Shown here in pieces: positions 25,050 to 32,488 of a DNA stretch of 32,568 nt (its first letter is position 1; every line of letters starts with the position of its first letter). The notes beneath the pieces were generated by a model, which saw nothing but the letters and a program-made list of their open reading frames with translations, had not been told where the DNA came from and searched no databases. The stretch is from an alpha proteobacterium SCGC AAA536-K22. Lineage in GTDB: Bacteria > Pseudomonadota > Alphaproteobacteria > Puniceispirillales > Marisalimonadaceae. The translations under genes and the position numbers were made by a program. The stretch spans positions 1 to 32,568 of the forward strand of contig ATWQ01000020.1 of the NCBI GenBank assembly GCA_000421325.1. The letters are read 5' to 3'.

Positions 25050-25846
25050 GCTATTGTTTTAACTTTAGTTAGATCGTTTTGATATAGATGATCGTGACCC
25101 AATTCAGCCCAATTAATAATTTCTAACTCTCCATTCTGGTGTTCTACAAGAGCAGTAAGTGATTCGACCCAATCTCCATCATTTGCATAAATTTTATTAT
25201 CGATCATTTTCAATTCAGATTTATGTATATGCCCGCATACAACCCCATCACATCCACGTCTGGAAGCTTCTCTAACCATAAGAGTCTCAAAAGCGCTAAT
25301 GATTGAAACTGCCTTTTTAACTTTTAATTTTAAAAACTGTGATAACGACCAATATGGTAAGTTCATTAGACGTCTTATTCTATTAAACCATTTGTTTAAC
25401 CATAGAAGAAAGGTATATGCTGAGTCTCCTATGTAAGCCAACCATCTGGCATGTTGCATTACTTCATCGAAAAGATCGCCATGTATTACCCACAACTTTT
25501 CATTCCTAGCCGTTTTATGAAAAGTCTCATTTTTTATCTCAATATCACCAAAAGTAATACCTAGGAAAGTCCTCGCACCTTCATCATGATTACCAGGAAT
25601 AAATGTAATTTTTGTACCTTTTCTAGCTTTTCTTAGAATTTTTTGAAGTACGTCGTTATGTGATTGAGGCCAATACCATCTCTTAGTTAAACTCCATCCA
25701 TCTATAATATCGCCAACTAAATATAAATAATTACTATCGTTATATCTTAGAAATTCAAGAAGATGTTCGGCCTGTGCACCAGATGAACCTAAATGAATAT
25801 CAGAGATCCAAATAGCTCTATAATTTTTACTTTTATCTTTATCCAT
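25046..25846 (-). CDS. plcP: PlcP-like metallophosphoesterase (phospholipid C-type hydrolase)
   Basis: The 266-residue calcineurin-like phosphoesterase has every metal motif: SDIHLG (D16, H18), VGDIIDGW (D46), GNHDE (86-89 region), VIHGD (about 119-123) and CGHIHKSE (about 208-215). The family includes LpxH-like UDP-2,3-diacylglucosamine hydrolases and PlcP, which cleaves phosphatidylglycerol and phosphatidylethanolamine to diacylglycerol during phosphate starvation. The overlap with a diacylglycerol-using glycosyltransferase favours PlcP over LpxH, because plcP-agt is the known lipid-renovation pair of marine bacteria. The 137-base upstream spacer is AT rich, and no Pho box is recognisable. 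It is the first gene of the operon and is divergent from the mobile-element remnant. Confidence 0.85.
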   Translation of the reverse strand: MDKDKSKNYRAIWISDIHLGSSGAQAEHLLEFLRYNDSNYLYLVGDIIDGWSLTKRWYWPQSHNDVLQKILRKARKGTKITFIPGNHDEGARTFLGITFGDIEIKNETFHKTARNEKLWVIHGDLFDEVMQHARWLAYIGDSAYTFLLWLNKWFNRIRRLMNLPYWSLSQFLKLKVKKAVSIISAFETLMVREASRRGCDGVVCGHIHKSELKMIDNKIYANDGDWVESLTALVEHQNGELEIINWAELGHDHLYQNDLTKVKTIA

Positions 25847-25970
25847 ATATAAATAGAGTTAGTTTAATTAAGATCTCCTTATATATTGGATTTATTACAA
25901 ATTTATTTCTGAAAAATTTTTACAAATTAAGTTAAGTTTACCATCTCTTTTAAGCTTGCATTATTTTTGT

Positions 25971-25976
25971 TATAAT
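25971..25976 (+). promoter_or_regulatory. Consensus -10 box just before HGGxSTG gene
   Basis: A perfect TATAAT ends seven bases before the ATG at 25984, so the transcript would begin at or next to the start codon and be leaderless. No ribosome-binding site is present in front of that ATG. The -35 region is weak. Confidence 0.4.
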
Positions 25977-25983
25977 AAAACCC

Positions 25984-26364
25984 ATGTTAGGTGATATTAA
26001 AAAGACAACAAAAAGCAACCTTTTAAAAGGAATACCCTGGCGGTTTGGTCTTCACTGGCCAGGTAAAAGATGTGAAGCAAAAACAAAAAAAGGCACACCT
26101 TGTCAACGCCCAGCCAAATTACCAGTTGGTCGATGTAGGCTTCATGGAGGTGCGAGCACAGGCCCAAGGACCAAGGAAGGTTTAAAAAGATTAGCAGATT
26201 CCAAAACTAAACATGGACGTTTTACAAAGATTGAAAGAGAAAAAGTTAAAGCTAGGGCGGAGCAAGGAAGAATAATTCGACGTGAACTTAAGGAACTAGA
26301 AGCATGGTTCTTAGACCATGGTCATTTAGAAAAGAATTGGCGTAAAGATTGGAACAAGTCTTAA
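25984..26364 (+). CDS. HGGxSTG domain protein, mobile-element associated
   Basis: This 126-residue basic protein contains CEAKTKKGTPCQRPA (residues 23-37) and the defining GRCRLHGGASTGPRTKEG (about 49-66). These give cysteine and histidine residues in a small zinc-binding-like arrangement before a charged helical tail. HGGxSTG proteins are short, uncharacterised and common in phages and islands of alphaproteobacteria, frequently near terminase or replication genes. DNA or RNA binding is likely from the charge and putative metal site. The family call is firm and the function unknown. The gene appears leaderless and is oriented opposite to the other two genes of the remnant. Confidence 0.8.
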   Translation: MLGDIKKTTKSNLLKGIPWRFGLHWPGKRCEAKTKKGTPCQRPAKLPVGRCRLHGGASTGPRTKEGLKRLADSKTKHGRFTKIEREKVKARAEQGRIIRRELKELEAWFLDHGHLEKNWRKDWNKS

Positions 26365-26512
26365 GCTTGAGATACTATATTGCTACTATAATAATTTTTT
26401 TGAGGGTTACTTTATCCAAATCAAGATAGTCGAATTTTATCGATGAAAGGGTGTCCTCCTAAAAGAAGTAAGTGGTCCCATCTTTATGATCTTTATTGTT
26501 GATATTGTAGAT

Positions 26513-26848
26513 TCATTCGAGGTTTTTTTTATTTGAGTTAAGGCTATGATGAAGGACTGAGGTTCGTCCTGGACGTCTCTCTACCCAATAATCCTCAACA
26601 TCCTTATCAATATTTTTTAGAACCCTTGTCCTCTTACTTCTGTCATTTATCCCAGCACTATTCCATTCTTTTAGTGTAAGAGCCAAGCTGGTCTTTGGGG
26701 GTTTTGACATTTTCATATACCCACGTGCTACCAATATAAGACGCGCTGTTGGATCTGCAATGTTTTGCCTGATCCACCCAAAATAAATCGGGCCTCTCAG
26801 AAATAACTTATCACGCTTTGCTCTTTGAATATGTCTTCGATTAATCAT
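26513..26848 (-). CDS. Winged-helix protein of mobile elements (VERRPGR type)
   Basis: The 111-residue protein follows the layout of a small winged-helix family found on alphaproteobacterial plasmids and islands. FLRGPIYFGWIRQ (residues 16-28) matches the FLKGPIPxxWL opening, LALTLKEWNSAGINDRSKRTRVLKN region is the helix-turn-helix, and VERRPGRTSVL (about 89-99) is the conserved end of the wing. The middle is altered (KNIDKDVEDYW in place of the usual LExAGLV), so it may be decaying. Its role is probably DNA binding during element maintenance. It lies 51 bases downstream of the truncated polymerase on the same strand. Confidence 0.6.
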   Translation of the reverse strand: MINRRHIQRAKRDKLFLRGPIYFGWIRQNIADPTARLILVARGYMKMSKPPKTSLALTLKEWNSAGINDRSKRTRVLKNIDKDVEDYWVERRPGRTSVLHHSLNSNKKNLE

Positions 26849-26899
26849 ATTAGTATCTCATATTTATTATTAAGGATAATATTAAGGATATAGATACGG

Positions 26900-27820
26900 T
26901 TACGTGGAAAAAGCATCGGTGTTACTTGGATAACGAGACAGTTGACCCTGCCCTTTTGTCAAAAGCATCATGATTTTATCCCACATTTCTTGTCCTTGCT
27001 CATCCATATAACGATCAGGATATTTAACAATATCAGCGTCAACTCGGCATATTTTATCCTTACCAAGGACCTCTTCACTTGCCTGGGACATGCTATCTTT
27101 CATTTTTGCAACATCTGCATCAATTTGGGTACTTGGTGTTTCTATCAACAAAGCATCATGGATTGGTGCACAGAGCTTAATTCCACGTTCTACAGCAAGA
27201 ACACATGCAATTCTCATCATCTCAGCACCATTAGCTTGCATAGGCCAATTTAAAAATGTATTAGCCTTAACATTACCGCCCTCAACCTGTATCGACCAAC
27301 CAAAGTCAGTTTGTAGTTTTAGACCTAGCAAACCCATTTCTTTATTATTATCTGCCCATGCCCAGAATTTTCTGTAAGTTTCCCTATGTTTTTGAAGTAA
27401 AGATTTTGCTTCTATTTCGTGGATTTTTGCAGCTTGTGCCACGCCATAAGCACTCATTCCGTAATTTGTCCCAAGCACAACAGATTTACACCTATTACGA
27501 ATATCTTTATGAGTTTCTTTTGTAGCTTCTGGTGGAGCAAGGTCTGCTTGTATGGCAAAGGCAATATAAGGATCTCCACTTTCATAGGCTTTCCACAATA
27601 GTTCATCCCCAGATAGAGCGGCTGCAATAGCAATTTCCTGAGATGACCAATCACAATACGCAAGAGACATTCCTATCTCAGGTTTGATTAGTCCTCGAAC
27701 CCATTTTGCAGGTCCAAAAATAAACTTTGCCGTACTAGGCTGATTGCGACTAGTTTTAGCAGCAAAAGGAGATAATAATGTTCTATTACGTCCATCCTTG
27801 CCAACCGCCAGTTTATTTAA
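26900..27820 (-). pseudogene. 5'-truncated family A (phage-type) DNA polymerase
   Basis: The frame is open from after a TAA at 27821-27823 to 26900 and encodes 306 residues of a family A polymerase palm and fingers. An ATG exists only at 27670, but homology continues upstream of it: KDGRNRTLLSPFAAKTSRNQ and FIFGPAKWVRGLI. Counting from that ATG, motif A is CDWSSQEIAIAA (catalytic D7), motif B is RNRCKSVVLGTNYG (58-71) and motif C is APIHDALLIE (catalytic D172). The exonuclease, thumb and much of the N-terminal portion are missing. The catalytic residues persist, so truncation may be recent. It resembles the polymerases of alphaproteobacterial phages and islands rather than chromosomal PolA. 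Confidence 0.8.
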
Positions 27821-27879
27821 TTATTTCACTTAATGTATCAAAAATTGTATCAAAGCTTATAGTCTTTACTATTAACTTT

Positions 27880-28485
27880 TTACAATGACATAGCTCTTTT
27901 TAAAGCTGGTCTTGATAATAATCTATCAATATATTGATTTAAATTAACCATTTCAGAAATATCTAGATTAAGCCGTCTTGCTGCAAAACATGCATGCCCA
28001 GTCATAATATCTGCACCCGAGAAGTTTATTGCCAAATAGTCTCTATCTTCTAATCTGCTATCTACGTTTATTAATGCGATTTTAAGAAGCTTTGATGCTC
28101 TAGCAACATTTACATCGTTCTTTTTTTCTGGAGGCAATAAAATCGTTTCTACTACTAAACTATTAACTTGTTGCATAATTGACCCTTCAGCATAATGAAG
28201 CCACTGAAGATAATCAGGAAAGGATTCATCATTATTTTGTGGTTGTAACCTTCCTTCACCGTGACGTGCTAACAAGTATTGAACAATTGCTCCAGATTCA
28301 TAAATTGTTATTTTTCCATCTTCTAAAACGGGTACCCTTCCCATAGGATGTAACTTATAATACTCTGGAGTTCGTAATGCCCTATCTCCTACATTGAATT
28401 TTTCTATCTTGTAAGACAAACCAAGCTCCTCAAGTAACCATGCAATTTTTACAGCACGTGAGTTTGGCGCAAAATAAAGTTTCAT
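27880..28485 (-). CDS. Glutathione S-transferase family protein
   Basis: The 201-residue protein has a thioredoxin-fold N-terminal domain with LYFAPNSRAVKIAWLLEEL (residues 3-21, active-site serine in PNSRA), the cis-proline loop GRVPVLEDG near residue 50 and the glutathione-contact motif IYESGAIVQYL near residue 64. An all-helical C-terminal domain follows. It resembles bacterial beta- or theta-type GSTs. The frame has an ATG four codons earlier, but GGAGG directly before the ATG at 28485 decides the start. The substrate is unknown. The gene stands alone, just outside the mobile-element remnant. Confidence 0.88.
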   Translation of the reverse strand: MKLYFAPNSRAVKIAWLLEELGLSYKIEKFNVGDRALRTPEYYKLHPMGRVPVLEDGKITIYESGAIVQYLLARHGEGRLQPQNNDESFPDYLQWLHYAEGSIMQQVNSLVVETILLPPEKKNDVNVARASKLLKIALINVDSRLEDRDYLAINFSGADIMTGHACFAARRLNLDISEMVNLNQYIDRLLSRPALKRAMSL

Positions 28486-28574
28486 TAGAGCCTCCATAAA
28501 ATAATAAATATATATATTATGTTAAAATATAATTTTCTAATACATTTTTATTTATCCAAAAACTGTCTTATTGT

Positions 28575-28979
28575 TTAAATTAAGAAACGCTTATTTAAAC
28601 TTTGATCTAAATATAAACAGCTTTTAGATTTACCAAAAATCTTATAACGAATTTTTGCAATCATATTGTAAATTATATTAAGTATTGGATTAGGAATAAA
28701 AATTATAAACTTATAAAACTTTAATTTATAAAGAGAGTAAATTATATATTTAAGAGCTCTGGCTTTGGTGTAAACTTCAAAATTACTCAGAAGTACAAGT
28801 GAATTAATATTGTTTATATATTTTATGTCTAATACTTTCTTAGCAATATTACCTTGAATAGGAGAAAAGTAAAATTTATGATCAGGATCATTTTTAATGA
28901 TAAAAGAAATTGAAAAATTGCATAAAGCACAATTATTATCATAAAAAATAACATTTTTAGTTTTATAATAATCACTCAT
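28575..28979 (-). CDS. DCC-family thiol-disulphide oxidoreductase-like (DUF393)
   Basis: The 134-residue protein has the DCC signature FYDNNCALCNFSISFIIKND at residues 12-31 (D-x-x-C-x-x-C) and the following FYFSPIQG strand. That gives a thioredoxin-like redox site with C18 and C21. The C-terminal region is rich in Lys, Ile and Tyr and ends with ARIRYKIFGKSKSCL-like text typical of the family. No partner or substrate is established. The base composition is the most AT-rich of the nearby genes. An AT-rich gap of about 310 bases follows upstream. Confidence 0.82.
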   Translation of the reverse strand: MSDYYKTKNVIFYDNNCALCNFSISFIIKNDPDHKFYFSPIQGNIAKKVLDIKYINNINSLVLLSNFEVYTKARALKYIIYSLYKLKFYKFIIFIPNPILNIIYNMIAKIRYKIFGKSKSCLYLDQSLNKRFLI

Positions 28980-29174
28980 TTTTTATGTGAATATTAAAAT
29001 TATTGTCAAAATTATACCTTGTTCCTATGATTATCTGACAAATTTAATTATTTATATTAAATTCCAAATAAACTCCAATTTTATATTTAAATTAATGTAT
29101 AATATAATTAAAAGTGATTAATTAATTAATTTTAAAAAATAATATGATTAATGGAAACTTTTAAACTATATACA

Positions 29175-29247
29175 GCAAAAAATGGAGAAAAAATGTTAAG
29201 CTCATAACCTGAAAGTCGTAGGATCCAAATCCTACCCTCGCAAACAA
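29175..29247 (+). pseudogene. Decayed tRNA-Met (CAU) remnant
   Basis: Within the gene-free stretch 28980-29289, bases 29196-29243 resemble the anticodon and T arms of a CAU-anticodon tRNA: GCTCATAACCTGAA, then GTAGGATCCAAATCCTAC and CCTCGCAA. Upstream, TGGAG at 29183-29187 could be the start of the D arm. The D region is about seven bases short, the 5' acceptor strand (AAAAAA run) cannot pair with the 3' strand, the anticodon stem has a mismatch and the T loop has an extra base. It therefore cannot be a working tRNA. It may be a duplicate decaying in place or a leftover of element insertion at tRNA-Met. The rest of the gap is AT-rich with no other signal seen. Confidence 0.6.
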
Positions 29248-29289
29248 TTTATTCAATAAAATTAACAACTAACACGATCATCAAAAAGT

Positions 29290-29517
29290 TTATTTTTTAC
29301 CACTGTCCACTACCCTCAGTAATTGTAATTCTTTTCCTACTATTTCTCTTAATTTTAAGCCATTGCCATGTGGATCCATACTTTCATACTTGGTTAGACA
29401 CTCACGGGCAGTAATATCTTTCCATATTTCCTTTTTACCATTAATATATGATATCTCATAAACACGCTTTGTCTTATCCCATGTCTTAGGAAGACTTTCT
29501 TTCATTTCATGTTCCAT
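29290..29517 (-). CDS. Small hypothetical protein, 75 residues
   Basis: I do not recognise this protein. It is soluble and charged (K/E rich) with no signal peptide or membrane segment, and shows a beta-hairpin-like pattern in RVYEISYINGKKEIW followed by a short helix (ARECLTKYESMDP) and a strand. A good GAGG ribosome-binding site lies seven bases before the ATG at 29517, and codon use matches neighbours, so it is probably real. It lies 47 bases downstream of the PNPOx-like gene on the same strand and may be co-transcribed with it. Confidence 0.6.
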   Translation of the reverse strand: MEHEMKESLPKTWDKTKRVYEISYINGKKEIWKDITARECLTKYESMDPHGNGLKLREIVGKELQLLRVVDSGKK

Positions 29518-29564
29518 CTATCAACCTCACTTCCAATATATCTTAACTAATTAGTTTCTCTAAA

Positions 29565-30173
29565 TTAACTCTTATGAGGGTCATCTTTAGGTAAAATATT
29601 TTTAATATAATCTCTTTCTTTCCACTCTGGAGCAGGAGGGACGCCATCTTTTTCTCTTGGAGTATAAATTGAAAGCTCATTATCTACCAAATTTGGAATA
29701 TAACGGGGGCAATTTGGGTAAATCTCACATTTTATCCTGACGACAAACTTTGCACCATAATGTTTTTTCAAGGATTGAGGATCACGATGAATGCTTGCAT
29801 GCCCATTTATTCTTATTCGACGGCTCGTTTCATCAAAGTTAACAAAAAGCAAGGCAACATTCGGATTTTTTGATATATTTCCTGCAGTTCGATACATAGA
29901 ATTACCGTCATATTCAGGGTACTCAATAACTCCATCTTCAATTATTTTTATAAAACCTGGATCCCCAGATTTTATATTACAGTCAATATATCCATTCCAT
30001 GAGCTAGCGATAAAGAAGAATTTAGTTTTTTGAATTAGGTCTTTTTCATCGTCCCAAAATTCGTAATGTTTTCTATTTTTTTCAATTGCGTCAGCTGTCC
30101 TGCTACCGTCAAAAAGATTTTGAAATTCTCTCATACCTTCGTGGAAAAAACTTCTATTTTTAAAATTGTTCAT
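29565..30173 (-). CDS. Pyridoxamine 5'-phosphate oxidase family (flavin-binding) protein
   Basis: The 202-residue protein has the split-barrel FMN-binding fold of the PNPOx-like family: TKFFFIASSWNGYIDCNIKSGDPGF (strands 1-2, about residues 50-74), MYRTAGNISKNPNVALLFVNF (the conserved GN...NP..LLF block) and RIRINGHASIHRD. The C-terminal RYIPNLVDNELSIYTPRE is found in a subgroup of uncharacterised members. It probably binds FMN, F420 or heme and reduces or oxidises a small molecule; it is not the vitamin B6 biosynthetic PdxH, since the substrate residues differ. It is followed by the 75-residue unknown. Confidence 0.82.
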   Translation of the reverse strand: MNNFKNRSFFHEGMREFQNLFDGSRTADAIEKNRKHYEFWDDEKDLIQKTKFFFIASSWNGYIDCNIKSGDPGFIKIIEDGVIEYPEYDGNSMYRTAGNISKNPNVALLFVNFDETSRRIRINGHASIHRDPQSLKKHYGAKFVVRIKCEIYPNCPRYIPNLVDNELSIYTPREKDGVPPAPEWKERDYIKNILPKDDPHKS

Positions 30174-30297
30174 AATTCAAACTCAATAATCTACACTATC
30201 AAAAAAATTTATTTTACATCTATCAAATTCAACATCGTTGTTAAAAAAGTATAAATAACAAAAATATAAAAGTTCTAATATATTAATCATTTATTTC

Positions 30298-31293
30298 TTA
30301 TTCAAAAGGTTTAGTTTTAAGCCAATCTATAGTTTCTTTTAACGTTGTCGGAAAATCTCTGATATGAACTTTTAGAGTATCCCTTCTTTTAAAATCAAAT
30401 CCTGTAGGTTCGACAGGTTTATCTGATAGAGCTATAGGCATATGCATGTTAGGAATTATTTTTTTACATTCATTATAAATATCATGCCAATGAAGACTTT
30501 TGTATACTCCAAAATATCTACCAGATGCATTAGGATTCTCGTATACCGCTAAAAAAATTTTAGCTAAATCTCTTAAATGTATCATCGAAGCAGAATCGTT
30601 TGGTATTTTTTCATGCCTCGGGCTACCACCTTCAATTACTCTTTTTAACCATATAAATGGATTATGATTTAGGTGGTTCGGTAAAACAGGATCACCATAC
30701 AACCCTGTTGGTAATATGATAGAGAGCCTAATATTATTTTCTTCACAAAATTTAATTGCAGCTTTTTCCATTACTGTTTTAGTTGCAGAGGTATATTTTT
30801 TAGCTTTACATTGTTCTTTTTCATCAGACCAATGATCAATCTCATTTTTAAACTTAACTGGTGATAATGGATTTGTACTGGATGTAGAGGAACATATTAC
30901 AATATTTTTTATTCCATGATATTTAGCTACTTTCATTATGTTTAGACATCCATCAACTGTTGGATTAATAATTTCTTTGTAACCTCTTTTATCATCCATT
31001 TCTTTTGCAGGTGTTCCGTCTTTACCTTTATAAGTTGGGATTAGGCAAGTAATAAAAACTACGTCTGTATTTTGTATCGGGTTTAAAAAGTCTTTTTCAT
31101 TATCCATATCTGCGTTAAACAAATTTAAATTTTTAGAATTCTTAAGTTTGTTTAGATACTTAATTTTATTTGTATCTGACTTGTCTCTTAAAGTTCCATT
31201 TACAAAATAACCTTTTTCAAGAGCAAGTCTAACAATACTTGATCCAACTAGGCCACTTGCACCTACAACACAAATTTTTTTATTATATGCCAT
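30298..31293 (-). CDS. NAD-dependent epimerase/dehydratase, dihydroflavonol-reductase-like
   Basis: This is a 331-residue extended short-chain dehydrogenase with VVGASGLVGSSIVRLALEKG (residues 9-28) as the glycine-rich NAD(P) loop, NADMDNEKDF as the adenine-site acid strand, VVFITC, and VICSSTSSTNP holding the catalytic serine/threonine. The active-site helix reads KYTSATKTVMEKAA, so the Tyr and Lys are separated by four residues rather than the usual three. Either the local alignment shifts or the site is altered. Relatives reduce dihydroflavonols, cinnamoyl-CoA or 3-beta-hydroxysteroids; the bacterial substrate is unknown. It is monocistronic. Confidence 0.82.
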   Translation of the reverse strand: MAYNKKICVVGASGLVGSSIVRLALEKGYFVNGTLRDKSDTNKIKYLNKLKNSKNLNLFNADMDNEKDFLNPIQNTDVVFITCLIPTYKGKDGTPAKEMDDKRGYKEIINPTVDGCLNIMKVAKYHGIKNIVICSSTSSTNPLSPVKFKNEIDHWSDEKEQCKAKKYTSATKTVMEKAAIKFCEENNIRLSIILPTGLYGDPVLPNHLNHNPFIWLKRVIEGGSPRHEKIPNDSASMIHLRDLAKIFLAVYENPNASGRYFGVYKSLHWHDIYNECKKIIPNMHMPIALSDKPVEPTGFDFKRRDTLKVHIRDFPTTLKETIDWLKTKPFE

Positions 31294-31367
31294 TATGTGA
31301 TAATATTTAATTTTTTGATAATTTAAACAAATAAGTTAGTTAATTTAAAATGATTTTTTTTAAATTA

Positions 31368-31994
31368 TTAAAGTAGCGATTCTATTAGAGGAATTCTGTC
31401 TTGACCAAAATACATGTCGAATTCGTTTATAAAGAAAGTAGGAGAGCCAAAACCCCCTCTCTCCACAAGTTCTTGAGTATTTCTTTTCAGTCTTTCTTTA
31501 GTATCCGGTTGTTGAATAAAATTTAAAAATTTATTAGGGTCCACATTTAAGTTTTCAACAATTTTTATGAGATTTTCTTCTAAGGAAATATCTAAACCAT
31601 CTGTCCAATAAGCATAGAATATAGAATTTATATATTCTTTGATACCTCCTTGATCCAGAAACATAAAAGAACCTCTCATTGCTTTAACACTATTGACAGG
31701 AAATATTTCAGGAGAATTACTTGGCCCAAATCCATCGTGATTAATAACAATATCTCTTGCAATAGCCCAATCTTTTAAGTCTTTAAAATAATAGATTAAT
31801 TTTTCTTTAACTGGGTTTGGATTTTTTCTGGCCTCGTATACACTTGGATTTGAGGTATTAAAGATACCACCAACCAAAATAGGTTTCCAAATTAATTCAA
31901 AGTCTTTCTTTTTATAAAGGTCAGTAATTCCTTTAAATGCAAGATAAGTCCATGGGCTACTACAATCAAAATAGTATTCAACTTTATTGCTCAT
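31368..31994 (-). CDS. 2-hydroxychromene-2-carboxylate isomerase family (DsbA fold)
   Basis: The 208-residue kappa-GST/DsbA-like protein starts with VEYYFDCSSPWTYLAFKGI, where the SSPW loop replaces the CxxC of DsbA and places the glutathione-activating serine near residue 13. WKPILVGGIFNTSN, FPVNSVKAMRGSF and the C-terminal GGFGSPTFFINEFDMYFGQDR are hallmarks of the HCCA-isomerase group. The founding enzyme (NahD) acts in naphthalene degradation, but most marine homologues are orphans and act on unknown glutathione adducts. It is divergent from the MAPEG gene and may belong to a general glutathione-linked detoxification set with it. Confidence 0.88.
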   Translation of the reverse strand: MSNKVEYYFDCSSPWTYLAFKGITDLYKKKDFELIWKPILVGGIFNTSNPSVYEARKNPNPVKEKLIYYFKDLKDWAIARDIVINHDGFGPSNSPEIFPVNSVKAMRGSFMFLDQGGIKEYINSIFYAYWTDGLDISLEENLIKIVENLNVDPNKFLNFIQQPDTKERLKRNTQELVERGGFGSPTFFINEFDMYFGQDRIPLIESLL

Positions 31995-32101
31995 GTTTTA
32001 AAGCCTTTTTTCAAGTTTTAAATAAAATTGTTTCTATATTTGTATCACATTTTAGTATATATCAATTTTATTTATAAAATTAAATTTAGAAAGTAAATAA
32101 A

Positions 32102-32488
32102 ATGATATCTACGTTATTAACATCAATAATTGCTATGTGGCTTTTAGTATTGTCAGCGAGAGTAATAGCTCTAAGAGGAGTTTCTTTTTTAAAATTCTTT
32201 GCATTTAACAATTTTGGTGAAGAGGCCCTTGCGAGAGCGATCAGAGCTCAGGGTAATTTAATAGAATATGCACCAGTTTTTTTAATTTTACTTTTTATTG
32301 CCGAGTATAACGGTGTTCATCCTCATATGTTATATATGACAGCCACACTTTTTATGATTTCTAGGTTTATGCACGGAGTTGCATTTGGTTTTATGAAGTA
32401 CAGTCCATTTCTTCGAGTTGGCGGAACACTATTAACTTTTTTATGTATTCTAATTTTATCAATCAGAAATATTTTGGAAATTTTATAA
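32102..32488 (+). CDS. MAPEG family membrane protein
   Basis: The 128-residue membrane protein has four hydrophobic helices and the MAPEG signature RAIRAQGNLIEYAPVFLILLF (about residues 46-66, the RAQxNxxEY core), followed by SRFMHGVAFGF. MAPEG proteins are trimeric membrane enzymes that use glutathione in conjugation or eicosanoid metabolism; small bacterial ones (YecN-like) have unknown substrates. The ATG at 32102 follows an AGAAAG site. The divergent partner is the HCCA isomerase homologue, also from a glutathione-using family. Confidence 0.88.
   Translation: MISTLLTSIIAMWLLVLSARVIALRGVSFLKFFAFNNFGEEALARAIRAQGNLIEYAPVFLILLFIAEYNGVHPHMLYMTATLFMISRFMHGVAFGFMKYSPFLRVGGTLLTFLCILILSIRNILEIL

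Larger units (their letters stand above)
25984..27830. mobile_element. Remnant of a phage-like or integrative element
   Basis: Three consecutive genes belong to families that travel with alphaproteobacterial phages, plasmids and islands: an HGGxSTG protein, a VERRPGR winged-helix protein and a phage-type family A DNA polymerase without its 5' part. Base composition looks less AT-rich than the flanks. No integrase, terminase, structural gene or clear flanking repeat is visible. The gap at 26365-26512 holds only a 33-codon open stretch without support. The boundaries given are approximate, set by the first gene and the point where polymerase homology stops. Confidence 0.55.

Noticed and set aside
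25950-26369. TTAAGCTTG repeated at 25950-25958 and 26361-26369, flanking the HGGxSTG gene, as possible insertion duplications
   Set aside because: The repeat is only nine bases and largely self-complementary, in AT-rich DNA; the polymerase end of the remnant lacks it.
26396-26501. A 33-codon open stretch (containing KGCPPKRSKWSHLYDLYC) in the gap after the HGGxSTG gene
   Set aside because: It is too short, has no ribosome-binding site and no recognisable family; it could be debris of the mobile element.
27454-27663. A 69-codon minus-strand frame inside the polymerase remnant
   Set aside because: It is an alternative frame of the polymerase; only the main frame has the family A motifs.
27833-27858. 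Two direct GTATCA copies resembling porin operator half-sites
   Set aside because: They are direct rather than inverted, lie at the 3' end of the GST gene and are not near a plausible promoter.
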